From positions 2,540,501 to 2,604,500 of the forward strand of contig NC_092573.1 in assembly GCF_037975245.1 (NCBI RefSeq): 64,000 bases of DNA. The letters are read 5' to 3'. Position numbers and translations under genes: made by a program. A model generated the notes under the pieces. The model saw nothing but the letters and a program-made list of their open reading frames with translations, was not told the DNA's origin and did no database searches. The DNA comes from Apostichopus japonicus (lineage: Eukaryota; Echinodermata; Holothuroidea; Aspidochirotida; Stichopodidae). Shown here piece by piece: positions 1-13,029 of this stretch; position 1 is the stretch's first letter, and the number at the start of each line of letters is the position of its first letter.

Positions 1-555
1 TTCTCTTGGAAGGGTCGCCCTCCTCCATCAAACCCATCCGATTGATGAAAAAAGAAACTGGGAGAGTGAAATATACTCTCCTAAGTGCATTCTTTGTCTC
101 ATCAACTCCATAACAAAGAAGCCCAGATGAGTTGCCCTTATAATCAAGATGACCTAATCACAACACATCTCAGTATGTCCACGTAGCTTAAAATCAGGGT
201 AGGGGAAGGGGTGGGAGAGGGCCCGAGTGGGCTTACTGGAAATCCTCTCAACCCTACTGCTGACCATATAGCAAAGAGATCTAGATGCAAATTTAAGTCC
301 AAAATACAACGGTCGACTATTTACATTTTTGATGTCGCTGATCTATCTATGACTCATGTGTTAAAAGTATTATATTCAGGACTTCATTATCTTCTCTTCT
401 GGTGAATTGCCAACCATATCTCCCCTAAACCCCAACTTCCATCCGTTCCCCCCCCCTCCACCTCCCCTGCCCAACCCCTCTCAAGAATCATATGACTAAA
501 CCCCCTTTCAGCGATACTGAGTAATGAAAAGAAGCAGGATACAAGATTAACATAC
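1..555 (-). other. Groucho/TLE intron 3, left end of window
   Basis: Sequence 3' of the exon 3 donor. I looked for the next expected Q-domain exon on the minus strand and did not find it. There is a C-rich run near 447-472. Nothing else is recognisable. Confidence 0.6.
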
Positions 556-619
556 CATCACGTAATGCCTCTGTAATTCTGTCTTTTCTTGAGCGAGTTT
601 ATCACACTCCATTTTGAGA
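556..619 (-). CDS. gro/TLE: Groucho/TLE coding exon 3 (Q domain)
   Basis: The acceptor is TTTATTACAG. The exon's first base completes the Ser codon split by intron 2, then it reads [21 protein letters not shown]. It ends at a GTATG donor in phase 0. The 64-nt size and the break after HYVM agree with TLE exon structure. Confidence 0.93.
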
Positions 620-3600
620 CTGTAATAAAAGAGAAAGAATATCGAGATTTACAGTTTTAACATCAACAAACTAAAAGAAATAAAAGATGAAGAGAAAAAA
701 ACTTAAAAAAGGATACAAAATTCAGGTTGAACTTGGCTGCTATCACCTCCTACTGTCAATAACTAAAACTGAAATGACATTGCAGCAATAATCTAGACGA
801 CATCATCACCATGTCAAAGGTCAAAACACCATATTTAGTTGTTAAGACTGCACAGTGAAAATCTAGAGGCAGTTTACACCTGATCGAACCATTTTATCAT
901 TCTGCCAATATTTTATTTCTCTGATGTACCAAAATAAACTCATGTGGAAAATTTGATGTCCAGATTCTGAAGAATGATGAGAGAATGATCAAATTCCTAC
1001 TCTACCTTCCTAACTGTCAAATTAAATTTTTAAACAAAAATGAAATAAAAATAAACTAAAAGACAAATGAAGCAAAGGAATTTTCTCTGTGGAGAAATAA
1101 AGGTGTATATTTCTTGTTTAGGTGTTGTGTTATTCACAGGTTAGCACACCTGTTTGCCTCAAAAGTCTAGTCAATTTCTTTTCAAAGTTTATCTTTTTTT
1201 GTGCCAATCAAATTTACCCTAGGAGGTGTAGGTGTGGTTGCTAAGCGATGGCATATATTTGAACGTCATGTCCATGGTTTACTTCAAATATAATTAACAA
1301 AAGTTCAAACCATGACTCACAATGTGTACCTCTGTGGTCTGACACAACAGTAGACCAAATTAAGCCTATAAAGTCCATACTCCTGTAAACTGCACACAAT
1401 AGCTTCGTTGCTTGGGCAATTGAAACCAAAAATACTTCAAAACACTCATCAACTCTGATGAGCATTGAACCAAAGCAAACAGATACATGTACAGTAGTAT
1501 CACCTTAACTTTGTACAGGTCTGCATGTTAGGTCCAGCTTAAACACTGCACAAAAGTTGTTTTTTTTTGGCAAAATCCTGTCTGAAAAGAAGTTCTCTCA
1601 AAATTTGGCACTCGGGGGAAGTGCAACACACATCGTTCATCAGATCTGTTTAATATGTAGGCTAGCATCCGATACAGTGAAAACTATGATCAATTGGACC
1701 CTGCTTCTGAAACTATTTCACGAAGCCGTCAGTAACGCAAGTGATGGAAGATGAAACCTATCGTGGAATGAGTCTTGAATATTCATAAATGTCTGTCACT
1801 GTACACTATGGACTATGGACACATTTTTTTTATTTACAGTAGCATTTGTCCTTACAAATCCCACCCACCATTACTATCACAGATACACATGACATGCACT
1901 TATTTAAGGAGTTGATGATCTGGTTTCTTGTGAATCCAGAATCACAGACAACAACGGTCATAGCCAGTCCGACAAGAGCTAGGCCGTTAATTATTACCAC
2001 AAATGAAAATGAGGTACCGTAAGCAAGAAAATGAAAATTTACCCTCGGCAGTCTTCAACAACCAAGCACCAGTCCAAACAAATGGCTCGGTGAAAATCCC
2101 AAAATAGTTTTTTTTTTTTCACCTCCTCACAAACACCTTTTTGATAGCCTCCTTAACAGAGGCAAAGCTCCTTGTGAAAGCATCGGAAGAAGACTCGAAT
2201 TTGACTCATCCATTACGGTACATAAATCAATAAGTAATCTACGATTAATGTACAGCAAACTTCCTTGTGTCTAAGCATACCACCTGGCTTGGACAAATTT
2301 AATTTCAGACGGCCTCTATCAATGAATAAAACTTAATCGCCATGGCAACCAACCATCCACTCTCCCTAGATGGCCAATGAATGGCTGACTAACCTGTCCG
2401 CTCATAGCATTTTTCGTAACAGAATAGAGACAATCAGGAGACATGGGAATGCGACCAATCTCACCAAACAAGTAAAGAAATTTAAGACTCCAAGAAAAAA
2501 GTCCTCCTCGGATCAGCTGAGATACGTGTATATATATTTATATAAATATATATATGGCAAGAGATACTGCAGTGTGGCAGCTTTCATAACTGCCGATGGC
2601 AAAAAGTCACAGCTAGCAATTGAATAGGATGGGAAAAGGTTCTAAAAGATACAAACAATCACTGAATGGGGGAGGGGGGGGGGGGGAGAACGAGAGTTAA
2701 AACAGCTCTGGGAAGTAATAAAGAAACATTACTTCTTTTCTCATGTTTGAATAAACACTGTTTGCCATAAAGTATTTAACATATCAAATCATGTTAAATC
2801 ACTAGACAAAGCCAAATGCTAGTATCCTGGAATAAAATCAGCTAAAGTCTCTGTTTGCTATTAATACTGAAGCAAAGACTGAAAGATAGAGAGAGAGAGA
2901 AAGAGGGGGATTTACTTAAATTGAGTATGGTTAATTCCCAATACTATTTCATACTAAATACCATAACAATTCATGTATCCTAAGATTGGCTCTAGAGGCA
3001 AGGTTAAATTTAAGATAAAAATGTCCGATCTCCTGCTTGCATGTGATTCATAAAAAGAGGAGAGAGAGAGGAAGCCTGTGTCTGGGTGGTTAAACTTGAA
3101 TGAAATCATTGCATAAACCCTAAGTAATGTTCAACTGAGGAAAAAGTTATCTCTAGAGGGGTACCTAGCTTAGTTGGAAGAGTATTCTTAGCTGGAAACT
3201 GATTGACAACTATAAAGCAAAAGTAGCCTTTTTAACATTTCATCAACTTGTTTTTTCTCTTCTGACAAAAACTAGAGAAATTATAATAGTTCTCTCATCT
3301 CAGTTTTGCTTATTTACATGAAGGAGGAGGCAGAGACTGACACCCTACCGTCCCGAACGTCTCTAACTGTATCACATGTCAACCCTCTCTTAAGTGCCCT
3401 CCCCCCCCCCTCCCCTATTATAGCTTCAGACCGAGTGACAGTTTCTGCATCTCTGCCTGAGAGCAGTAGCAGCTCAGCCAGCCTGCTGCTACATTCACCA
3501 TCATGCACTTCACACATGAGAGGGTTTAATACTAAGTTAAAACCTTACAAACGAGACTGGAATCCAAGTAGCAATATCGAACAAGCATCACTTTCTCAAT

Positions 3601-6600
3601 GCACTGGCGATCATGGGCGATAAAGTTGGACGCTATGAACCGTAGAACCTGGTGAACTACTAACTCTTAAAACTACCGACCAGCCTAAAAGTACATCTGC
3701 TTAAACCATTGCAGTTTTCCACACAAAAGCCAGCCTCTGCCCTTACATATCATGTATTTATAAATATGATTTGTGTGATGCAAAAAGTTACTTTTAGATC
3801 ATAAATTGACAAAAGGTCAAAATTTTACCATCATCTTTTATTTCATTCTACAAAAAAAGATGCCAATTATGCATCAGAAAAAGATGTCCTTCCTTAATAC
3901 CCATCTTTATTTCTGCTTGCTTGACTAGAGATCTGCCATTCGATGATGGGAAGAAAAAAAAGAGGAAAAAAGTTAAAACTTATCATCCCGTATAATTTAA
4001 AGTAATGAAATTTTTGAGTAGTTTCTCTCACCTGTGATATTGTGCTTGAAGAAAGCTAAACTCCTCCTTGATACGATCACAGGATTCCGCCACTGTGAAC
4101 TTATTAAAGTGCTGCCCCGGCTGGTGAGGCGTCTGAAAAACGAGTGATCCGGATATAACAAAAGCCATAAATTTCAGGGTAGGAATGCAAAATTTACTTC
4201 TCTGACTCATAGAAAACAAGGCAGATAGATTGTGATGGATATGATAATCCTATATATTACACTGCCGTGACTGAGATTGTTGGGGCTTTGTTTATATTTC
4301 TAACCAAGCCTTCCCATCCACATCTAAAGATCGAAACCACTTTCAAAATGCTCAAAATTTTGGAGGAAAATGATACAACAAGTGTACATCTGAGTTTAAA
4401 TTGTGTGTGCTATCCTTCTGAAATTTAAGAGGAAATACAAACCTTGTTGAGCTATGATAACCGATTCAACAATCAAACGTTTTTTCTGTGTGCATCCGTA
4501 AAACTTATCAACCTGGTGACCTTTACAATGACCTATTGTTTTTAACCATTGATCACCATAGTTTCATGACATTGTCTTTAGGCATCAGCTTTTATCCAAA
4601 CAAATGTGCTTTTCTAATTTAAAAATATGAAATTAAACTCCACCATTTATGTGATCACCATTGATCACCATTGTTTCATGACATTGTCTTTAGGCATCAG
4701 CTTTTATCCAAACAAATGTGCTTTTCTAATTTAAAAATATGAAATTAAACTCCACCATTTATGTGATCACCATTGATCACCATTGTTTCATGACATTGTC
4801 TTTAGGCATCAGCTTTTATCCAAACAAATGTGCTTTTCTAATTTAAAAATATGAAATTAAGCTCCACCATTTATATGATCACCATTGATCACCATTGTTT
4901 CATGACATTGTCTTTAGGCATCAGCTTTTATCCGAACAAATGTGCTTTTCTAATTTAAAAATATGAAATTAAACTCCACTATTTATGATGGTTGCTGTTT
5001 TTTCAGTTACGTTTAAGTGTCGAAGGGATACGTCATCTAGAAGATTTAAACCCTAACAAAAAAGGGCAAAAAAGGGATACACAAAAAAAAAATTGAAGGT
5101 AGTTTATCACAGAGCTGTATGTTGTGAACATATCTGTAAATATCATCACATGATTCTGGATAACATTTGATGGTTCTCTAGACATTATATTAATATCTAG
5201 GGCAAGTATTGGTAATACTCCATCGGAAAGATAAAGAGGTGTGAACTATTTTGGGTCAGCGAAGTTGACCCCTTTCATAGTGCAGCTTGTCAGACATAAA
5301 ATGCACTGAAATGCTGGAAGGGTCTCACCTGAAAGTAGGTCAGAAGAAACAGATATGCCCTGAATCTAACATTATCCCTTGGGTTATTGATTTCCTTTTG
5401 AGTAAATGAACACCATCTAACCAATTCACCCAGTAACACATATGCGGTTACTTCCTGAGGACACCGAACAGGTTAACCAACACCATTTCTAACATAAATT
5501 TATGGGAACGTCTCCAAGAACAGAACTTTTGCTTTCAATTTTTTTTCCGTTGGAATCACTAAATGTGACAAAATTAAATGAGTATCATCCATTCGAAACT
5601 GAATGAATATATTTGCAGATTATATATATCTATACATGTATATCAACGTATTGACTGCATAGCTTTTACCTGTTAAAGCCTTCCCTACATCCATTCATTT
5701 GGTGAAGAATGAAAATCAATAACGCTTTCACAGAACACTTGTAAGCAATCAGATTAAGAAGGGGTCACATGACTATACAGTAGTCATGCATCCATGTTAC
5801 ACAGCATATACATTGGAAACAACGTCAGAACCAACATATTGAAAGGTTGCGACATATAACAAACATAGAAAGGGCAGATTTAGAGCACATTTCAAACTAC
5901 AAAATTATCAATATTTTGAAGGCTCATTCTTATCACAATTTCTCTGCTCCTTTACATTGAACAGAATAAACTATTAAAGGAATACATTTATCCTGTAACA
6001 TTTGGCAAACATTCCAATGAGATAAACATATAGAACTCTGTTTTATCTTTGCCAAGTATATAGGCTGGATGTTGGGGGTATGAGACTACTACAAGGGAAA
6101 AGATAAGGTTGAGTATTAGTTTTTTAACATTTTGATCCCTACCAAGTTCCAACGATTCTATGTCTAACCTTACGGAGAAGGTGGTGACATTTTGAAAGAT
6201 AAGTGGGTACCTTTTTCTCTCTTTTCATTGCCTTCTCACTATAACCTGCTGAAAAGCTCACCAGAAGGTCAAATTAAAGTCCTGAATGCCACAATGGAGC
6301 CAACACAGCTAACATTACCTCCATGGTGACAAAAGGTGAATGACAAGTCACAGTAATGGAATGGTGTGCTTAAGGCCACACTTTATGCCAAGGTTTGCTA
6401 CAACCTATCAAGGAAAATAGCTATCATTCTGACTTTTTTAGTTGGATCGTTACTGGGACTAGTTCTTCTGAAATAATATGTGATTAGTAATATTCTTTCT
6501 TCTTCTTCAGTTTTTGTTCTTAATATAAAGCAAGTAATTTTGAAATAGCCCTAGGGGCACACCTGAGGTTTCACATAATGCAAACCACGTGATAGTTGCT

Positions 6601-7269
6601 AATGGTCTAGGACTCTTTACTTAGGTCTATGATTTGGTGTTTCTAGGCTGGGGATCAATGGATTAGGCCTAGATAACTTTAGACATAATTGAGGACACGC
6701 CTAAAACTATTTGATGCACAAAGAGGATTCGCTTATACTGCAGGGCAGTTCGAATAAGAATCTCAAAAAGATTTGTTTATACTAGTTAGCTCTGCTTTTC
6801 TCTTTATCGGTATGTTGGAAACCTTAAACCTTTTGTTTGTCGATAGCTCACGTAAACTCCTAGAAGCCATTTACGGCTCTGTCAACAACACGGAGTCCCA
6901 CTTGGTGATACAAGTAATTTTCGATATCAGGCATCGGTTATGAAATACAATCCCACGCTGGGCGCTCGAAATATTTAGAACAGAGCCAAGACTCGACTGA
7001 AAATGGCAGTTTTAATGTGTACTTAGAATAACCAAAGGGTTTAGTCAGCGTGTGGTGGTTAAATAACGTCTCAAGACCTTTAGCGGTAAAAGGAAATTGT
7101 TAATGGTAATATAACATGAGATAACAATGTTTTAATGCTTCAAAATTCAATTACATGCATCCAGGATGATTTACGGCCAGTCTCTTCGACTCAGCCCTTT
7201 CAATAAGATACTGCGTACGTAGCGTTGATACTGAAGATAACTTACCGGGTGCCTACTTTGAGGATACAT
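556..7269 (-). CDS. gro/TLE: Groucho/TLE transcriptional co-repressor, 5' part (3 coding exons, partial)
   Basis: Three minus-strand exons (7269-7246, 4132-4032, 619-556) join in phase to 63 codons. The peptide starts MYPQSRHP and continues through [27 protein letters not shown] and [11 protein letters not shown]. This is the conserved N-terminal start of the Groucho/TLE glutamine-rich Q domain, a coiled coil that tetramerises and binds TCF/LEF factors. From the family, the protein is a nuclear co-repressor recruited by TCF, Hairy/Hes, Runx and engrailed-type factors, with a C-terminal WD40 propeller. Only the first part of the Q domain lies here; the next expected exon (YYEMSYGLN region in homologues) is not found in 1-555. 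Introns 1 (4133-7245) and 2 (620-4031) are each over 3 kb and have GT-AG ends. Identification is by recognised similarity; paralogue number is unknown. Confidence 0.93.
620..4031 (-). other. Groucho/TLE intron 2
   Basis: This intron runs between the donor at 4031 and the acceptor at 620. Contents are simple: a G-rich tract near 2675-2686, a TA-rich patch near 2530-2556, AG-rich runs near 2885-2905 and 3055-3075, and a C tract near 3402-3415. No exon, RNA gene or clear transposon is visible. Confidence 0.7.
4032..4132 (-). CDS. gro/TLE: Groucho/TLE coding exon 2 (Q domain start)
   Basis: The exon follows a TTTTTCAG acceptor and encodes 33 codons plus 2 nt, including [19 protein letters not shown] and FLQAQYH. 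It ends at a GTGAGAG donor. Every segment matches the start of the Groucho/TLE Q domain. Confidence 0.94.
4549..4988. repeat. Tandem repeat, 112-bp period, about 4 copies (Groucho intron 1)
   Basis: Copies begin with TTGATCACCAT at 4549, 4661, 4773 and 4885, so the spacing is exactly 112 bp. Each copy carries GTTTCATGACATTGTC and AATTTAAAAATATGAAATTA. Copies differ by only a few substitutions, which points to recent amplification. No ORF runs through it. Confidence 0.95.
7246..7269 (-). CDS. gro/TLE: Groucho/TLE coding exon 1
   Basis: The ATG is at 7269-7267, followed by seven more codons (MYPQSRHP), then a GTAAG donor from 7245. The phase is 0. A very short first coding exon starting MYPQ or MFPQ is typical of TLE genes. 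The longer overlapping minus-strand ORF at 7242-7481 reads another frame and is not the product. Confidence 0.88.
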
Positions 7270-7600
7270 GCTGGCTTTGTTGAGCTCCACTTTTGCCGCT
7301 TTTTAGGTCCGAAATTACCAAGAGAATATTTTTTCCACAGTTGTGACGGCTTTAATCCGCATAGTCCGTCCAGTGACTCCAAGGAATGAATAGTGGGGAT
7401 AACACCTTTCAGTTTCATACACAAATGAACTGACAACAGTTTGTTACTTCCACGAGGTTCTCGAATTAAGGTTTTAAACAAGCAAAGATTTCCTTTTGTT
7501 TGTAAAGAAGATTATGTTGTCCCTTCCGTTAAATTTCCTTGTGGTTTAAAGCAAAAGATCTTACATTGAAAAGAAAAGAAAATATTGTTTTTCAAAAATA
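7270..7600 (-). promoter_or_regulatory. Presumed 5' UTR/promoter side of Groucho/TLE
   Basis: This stretch lies directly upstream of the Groucho start codon on the minus strand, so 5' UTR and core promoter are expected here or further up. I see no convincing TATA box or initiator, and the transcription start cannot be placed from sequence alone. Confidence 0.35.
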
Positions 7601-9694
7601 GCACATAGCTTTCCCACAACGCCGATATAGTTGAACATAGTAAGTAGGTAACGCATTATACAGTACACATATTGCATGCACTACACTGTACGTACGTGCT
7701 TAACGCATTGGGGAATCCGTATAAGGAAAAGGCTAATTAACGTTAGCGTTGCTGAGGACTGTTCGACCAATCAAACGTTCGCTAGGCACGACATTGGTAA
7801 TTTATGTCAATTTATTCAACCAAAAAACCAATCAAACGATATCTTTTTGTGGTGTACACGCCCATCCGTGGAAGAGCTTTTTGTCTGAGCGTAATTACTG
7901 TGGTGAGTTTGATAAATGGGGCAAGCGTCTCGCGGCCACTAATCTTAAGAATGCGGGTACTGTAAGCGATTGTGTTTCAGAAGGAACCTCCTGATAGACA
8001 GGCACTGCGACCCTGAATAAACAGTATCCCCGGAGAATTAGCGAAGCCGCGAATCAGGCAAGAGAAAATAATCGGCTTGAACCCTGTGGGGATGCCACTT
8101 TCAAGATATGTACGTTTAGAATTGCATTTTTGGGGCGAAATCGAAACACACCTTATTTTCTGTTGCCTGTATCACACAGCTCAGGAAATTGGGGTTCGGG
8201 TGAATGAATTATTCGTATGAATATTAAACCCAATGACGTATTCGCCCTTGAGGGTTTACATTACAATTTGAAACGCCCTAAAAGTAGCCTACCAACCTCG
8301 GTGGCCTTCCCTGCATGCACAACATGTGAATCCTATTACGTATGAAAAAAAAAATCATGATCAATTTAACTGAAACGGGTGTGACTGTATTAAAGCATTG
8401 TAAAAAAAAAAAATAAGCTACTTTACAAATCCCTTTGTGGCTATATTCAAAATGATAATCGTTACTGCCAAGTGATACAAATTAAAAACATATTTATTTC
8501 ATAAAAATCAATACCCATTTGAATATTATCATGCGATATGTCAACACTGTGATTACGTTTTTGTTTTGTTTTTCGTTTTTTTTTCCCCTTTTCTTTTACT
8601 ATATCTGTTCTTGTTTGGCGAACATGTTTGGAAGAAAGTCTTCCTTCTGTCTACGGAATAATTTGAAGGCAAAAGCAAATTGCGATGAGTTTTCTACAAA
8701 CATCAATTAATTGTTGTTTTGTCTTCTTCTTCTTTCTTCGTTGGGCAATAGTTCTATCTGCAGTAAATTGATCGATATGCTACCGTTGTTAAGTGCAGAT
8801 ATGTTAATTAGCTTTGAACGCATATGTTAGGTAAACTATTGCCTCTTGTAGACCTCTCTCACACGGCGGCCATATTCCCACCACAGTTCTTTATACCGTG
8901 AGGACAACAACAACACTTTTGAATGTACCATATGCTTCAAAACGTCAATAAAATTTTAGGTGGCGAATTATGGCGTAGGTAGAAACGAATTGTAAATTAC
9001 CAGATGCACCATATTGTGCGCTGTATGTACAACACAGAGAGTAATAACAAATCTCTGGGTGGAGCGTAAGGTTTCACTTAAACATTGAGTGTGTGTTTGA
9101 GCGTAAAAATTATTGAGAGCGATGGGCGGAGTCTCGATAGCGATTGGCTGCTTAGGGACATCTTATTAACGGCACTAAAAATCAAAACACGGCATTTTAT
9201 GAGTAGGACTTTTGTGGCATTTACTGTTGCGAGTGTAGGCAAACTGTGTACAGTATTTTGTAGTGTTGTCAGGCTTCCTCTATCTAAGTTGCGGTTAGTG
9301 TATGAGAACGGAGAAGTTGTTTGAATAGACCTTATCACTTTAGTACTTAGTATGACACATTGTATCAATACTGCAAAATGAAGGTATGGTTAAGGCTACA
9401 TTACTTCTCTTAATAGTGTACGGTATACTTCTCAAGTCCCATATACTGAACTAATACGCAAATAGTGCGATCGAAACCTGAAGGATGGGGGCGTGGATGG
9501 GGGAGGGGATAGCATGCAATGCTTAAATTATAACAAAGATAGTTGTCGAATACAACAATCCAAATTATTATTAGTTAATTGGAAAGTAAATCCTTGTTTG
9601 AATAGGGAATAGAATAGGGAACCGGGAATGCATGGGGATTTGGTATGGGGGGGGGGGGGGTAGCCGTAACGCGATTGCGCTTTCTTTCAAGTTT

Positions 9695-9735
<41 letters not shown>

Positions 9736-12600
9736 GGTAGTTCGCAGTTACTTGTGCCAACCCTGCAAATAATCGCGTTGTGTAACATGCAACCATAAGT
9801 GATCAGATGAAAATGTCATTGTTTTGTGTTGCCTGGGGAGTGTGAAGGAGATCCACTCTACATTTGACAACAATTGAACATTTAGCCTATACCTGGGCAG
9901 GCTTAGTACGCCGAGCTATAACAGTAAGGTCACCGTAACTATAGTGTGTTAACAAATATATGTAAAACAGGTATAGTAGCTGTACCGCGGGTTGCACACC
10001 AGTTTACAAGAAAAAAAAACCGTCCAACGTTTTGTTGGGTTGTTTCTTTTGTTTCTTCAAAACTTGTTTATGATTTTACAGTCGGTATTCTGTCGATGAT
10101 TTGCTTACATAGCATTGACTAACCTATTTATATAGTTCAATTTGCTTGTTGAGTAGAAAAGAATGGAATTTACATCGATTTTGATTGATGTTTTTTTTTT
10201 CGATGATCAAATCTAGACAATATCGTAAATAGAATGGAAATAAAGGATAAATAAAAGGGAATTTATCTTGATAGCCTATATAGTAATTTTCACAGTCCAA
10301 AAAGAGGACCAGTAAGAAACTCTATTATGTGGTTTTCTTTTAATAACACCGATACAGCATTAAATTATATACTAAGTCCATGAAATACTCGTTTTCAAGC
10401 TAAGTTTGATGCCAACGTCGCATCCGTGGTTCAGCCGAAATATTGACGTTAAATCAATTGTTCTTAAGTTCTAATTGCTTATTGAAAATATATTTCACTT
10501 TAACTTCATGTAAACAACACAACACCCTTATAGATCATGACATTCAAAGCCATTTTGTCCTTGACCAATTTTGCAATACTTTGTAAACATAATATTATTT
10601 GAGGCCATGAAAGTAGGCTTATATTGAGTTTTCCTTTATTGGCATTTGTGTTCATTTGCGTCACTGCACCTAAAAGACTGGTTTGTGTGTTTATAGACTC
10701 GCTACTCCAGCCACTTAAATTGCAAAGCCGCGGATGTCTATAGGATTATCTCCAAACATTCAAAAAGTGTTAGAAAGATACAACTTGAACTGAAATAAAT
10801 GATTTTGAACAGTCTACAATAAATCAATACTTAATTTTGGTCAACACAACTATCGCCATGTTGATTTGTGTCCCTATATGTACATCAACGATTACCACTC
10901 AGTAACATCCCCAACGTCTGATAACTCATTTTCTTCTCGTTCATTTTTTCCCCTTCTCATCTAAACAAAACAACTTTAATCGATCAACCGTATTTTGCTC
11001 ATCGTATGATGCTACATCCTCTTGAACCAAAGAGACAATCAAAGAACAATAAAAACCGCTCTAATAACGCGATTTCCGTTAACATTGTCAAACAGACGAT
11101 GTTTATGAAAGTAATGCTAACAACTTGTATTGTTCCGTTTTATATCTTAAACACACAAAGCGCCTATAAACAATGTCTCTCGATTGATGTAAAGACGTGA
11201 AGGGCATTCACATAGTAATCGGGTTACGAGCATTGTACGTGGTTTCCTCTAGCAACGATATCCTGTTTGGGTGTATATATATGTGTATATATAGGCTATA
11301 TGAGCCTGTCATATAATATGTATAGTCCTAAATGTATATAGTGAACGATGTGACTTCAATGTATACAGAGGTATATATATGGTATAGTTCTTACCACAGG
11401 CATGGAAACCATGTTCCCTATACAGTATATGCCGTTGAGAGGAAGATTCTTATAATTGTGTTACCTATATACATTAGTTAACAAATGCTCATCTTTGTTT
11501 TCTTCATCAAACCAAAGCTGATATAATCATCCTTTATGACTGTGCTTTGCAAGGTCGGACCGGGGAGCTAAATTGTATAACAATTAAGTGACAGACAACT
11601 ATACAGCTGCTTTAAAGTTTTTCTAGAAAAATTAATAATCGATTTCAATCACTCATGTTGTGAAGAAATAGTTATTTTGAAGGCAAATATTTGTTTGATT
11701 TAATCATAATTTAAAAATGGCGGCATAACTGTATTTTTTTAAAAATATATATATATTGGCTCTCTCCCTCCCCCCTCTTTTTTTTGTTGTTGTTGCAGGT
11801 TTTACCTTGTTTGTTCACCAGTTGTCCACATTGAAACTTACAACCATCTTCGTCAGTCATATCTTGATAACTTTGATTTTCATCCTTTTCTCGTCCAGCC
11901 TAATATTTATAATGTTTCTTCTTTTTGGATTAAAAATATTTACTTCGGATGTTACGACCTAATTCATAGTCGTTCGTTAGGACAATAGTACCCCATGGCG
12001 GACGCCGGCTCGTCCCTTGTCCTGCATAACGTGCCCTCGGATCTATAGGTTGCTTTAGGCCGGTCACGAGACTAAGGTTCAGGCTCGGCATATGAATCCC
12101 TATAGTTGAACAGGTATTGTTGTTAATCCAATCACCAACCATTTGGTTATCATGCGGCTGCAAGGTATGTCAAATTGGGGGCGTTCTTCCGATTTTGTGT
12201 TGTATCACTTCCTTATGTTTACATTATTAGAACATCGAATAGGACGGTAATTGAGGAAACAGCTTCGTTGTAGAGTGATTATTACCTTCCCTTTGTGGAA
12301 AGGACATGAAAACACAACATCCCGCATATACATGATAAACGCGACCGTTAAATCAAGGATAATACTAATACTATTGTCAACGGCGATCGTAATAAACCGG
12401 CACTTTTTTAGGGGGAAAATGGCCGTCCTTTGTATGTTTTGCCGCGAACCTGTATACCAATTTATTAATATGAGGTCGCCCAGTAGTAGATCCATTATGA
12501 CTTCCCGGCACCTGGTTGGTTTTTCGAATTACGGGAGGCCATTCTTGCAATATGACCTTGTCCCTTAATGGGTTATTACTTTCTCCATTTTCGTTTTACA
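7600..12600. other. Intergenic DNA upstream of Groucho, no gene seen
   Basis: Six-frame reading gives only short unrelated ORFs. Visible structure is limited to a 13-base G tract near 9648-9660, a (TA)n run at 9697-9730, TA-rich patches near 11270-11300 and 11745-11757, and a more GC-rich patch near 11990-12080 with no recognisable product. Position alone makes it candidate regulatory DNA for Groucho. Confidence 0.6.
9697..9730. repeat. (TA)n microsatellite
   Basis: About 17 uninterrupted TA units follow a poly-G tract that lies about 36 bp upstream. This run accounts for the Ile/Tyr repeats seen in translations across it. Confidence 0.97.
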
Positions 12601-12663
12601 TTGGGTAAAATCAAAGAGGTGCTAAAAGCGCGTAACGCCTTATAGGCTTATTTTAGTGCTACC

Positions 12664-12775
12664 ATTCATATCGCAACACATACGCACCCACGCTCGCACA
12701 CGCACACATACACGCACCCACCCACGCACGCACGCACACATCACGCACACACACATACACTTACACACACGAAAT
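12664..12775. repeat. CA/CGCA-rich microsatellite
   Basis: Imperfect CACA, CGCA and CCCA units over about 110 bp. A second (CA)n block lies at about 12990-13022. The ORF spanning both is a His/Thr-rich repeat artefact. Confidence 0.9.
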
Positions 12776-13029
12776 ACAAAAGGTTATGTTAAGAGTGATA
12801 TAAAGTATGGTATAGGTCAAGAAAAGTTCGTTCAGTGGAGAAAATCACTCCTTCTGCGTAAAGCTTCCAATGGAACCTGCCAGCAAATTGTTTACACCCC
12901 TTTATATCACGTTCACCCACTTCAGTTCCAGGAGTGGATCAAGGGGGTGGGTGTGAGGTGTACATCCACCCCACCACCTTTCAACCTCTCACAAACACAC
13001 ACACAGACACACACACACACAAATCGAAA

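Noticed and set aside
7242-7481. 79-codon minus-strand ORF at the Groucho 5' end
   Set aside because: It overlaps coding exon 1 in a different frame and resembles nothing known. The MYPQSRHP frame with its donor is the supported one.
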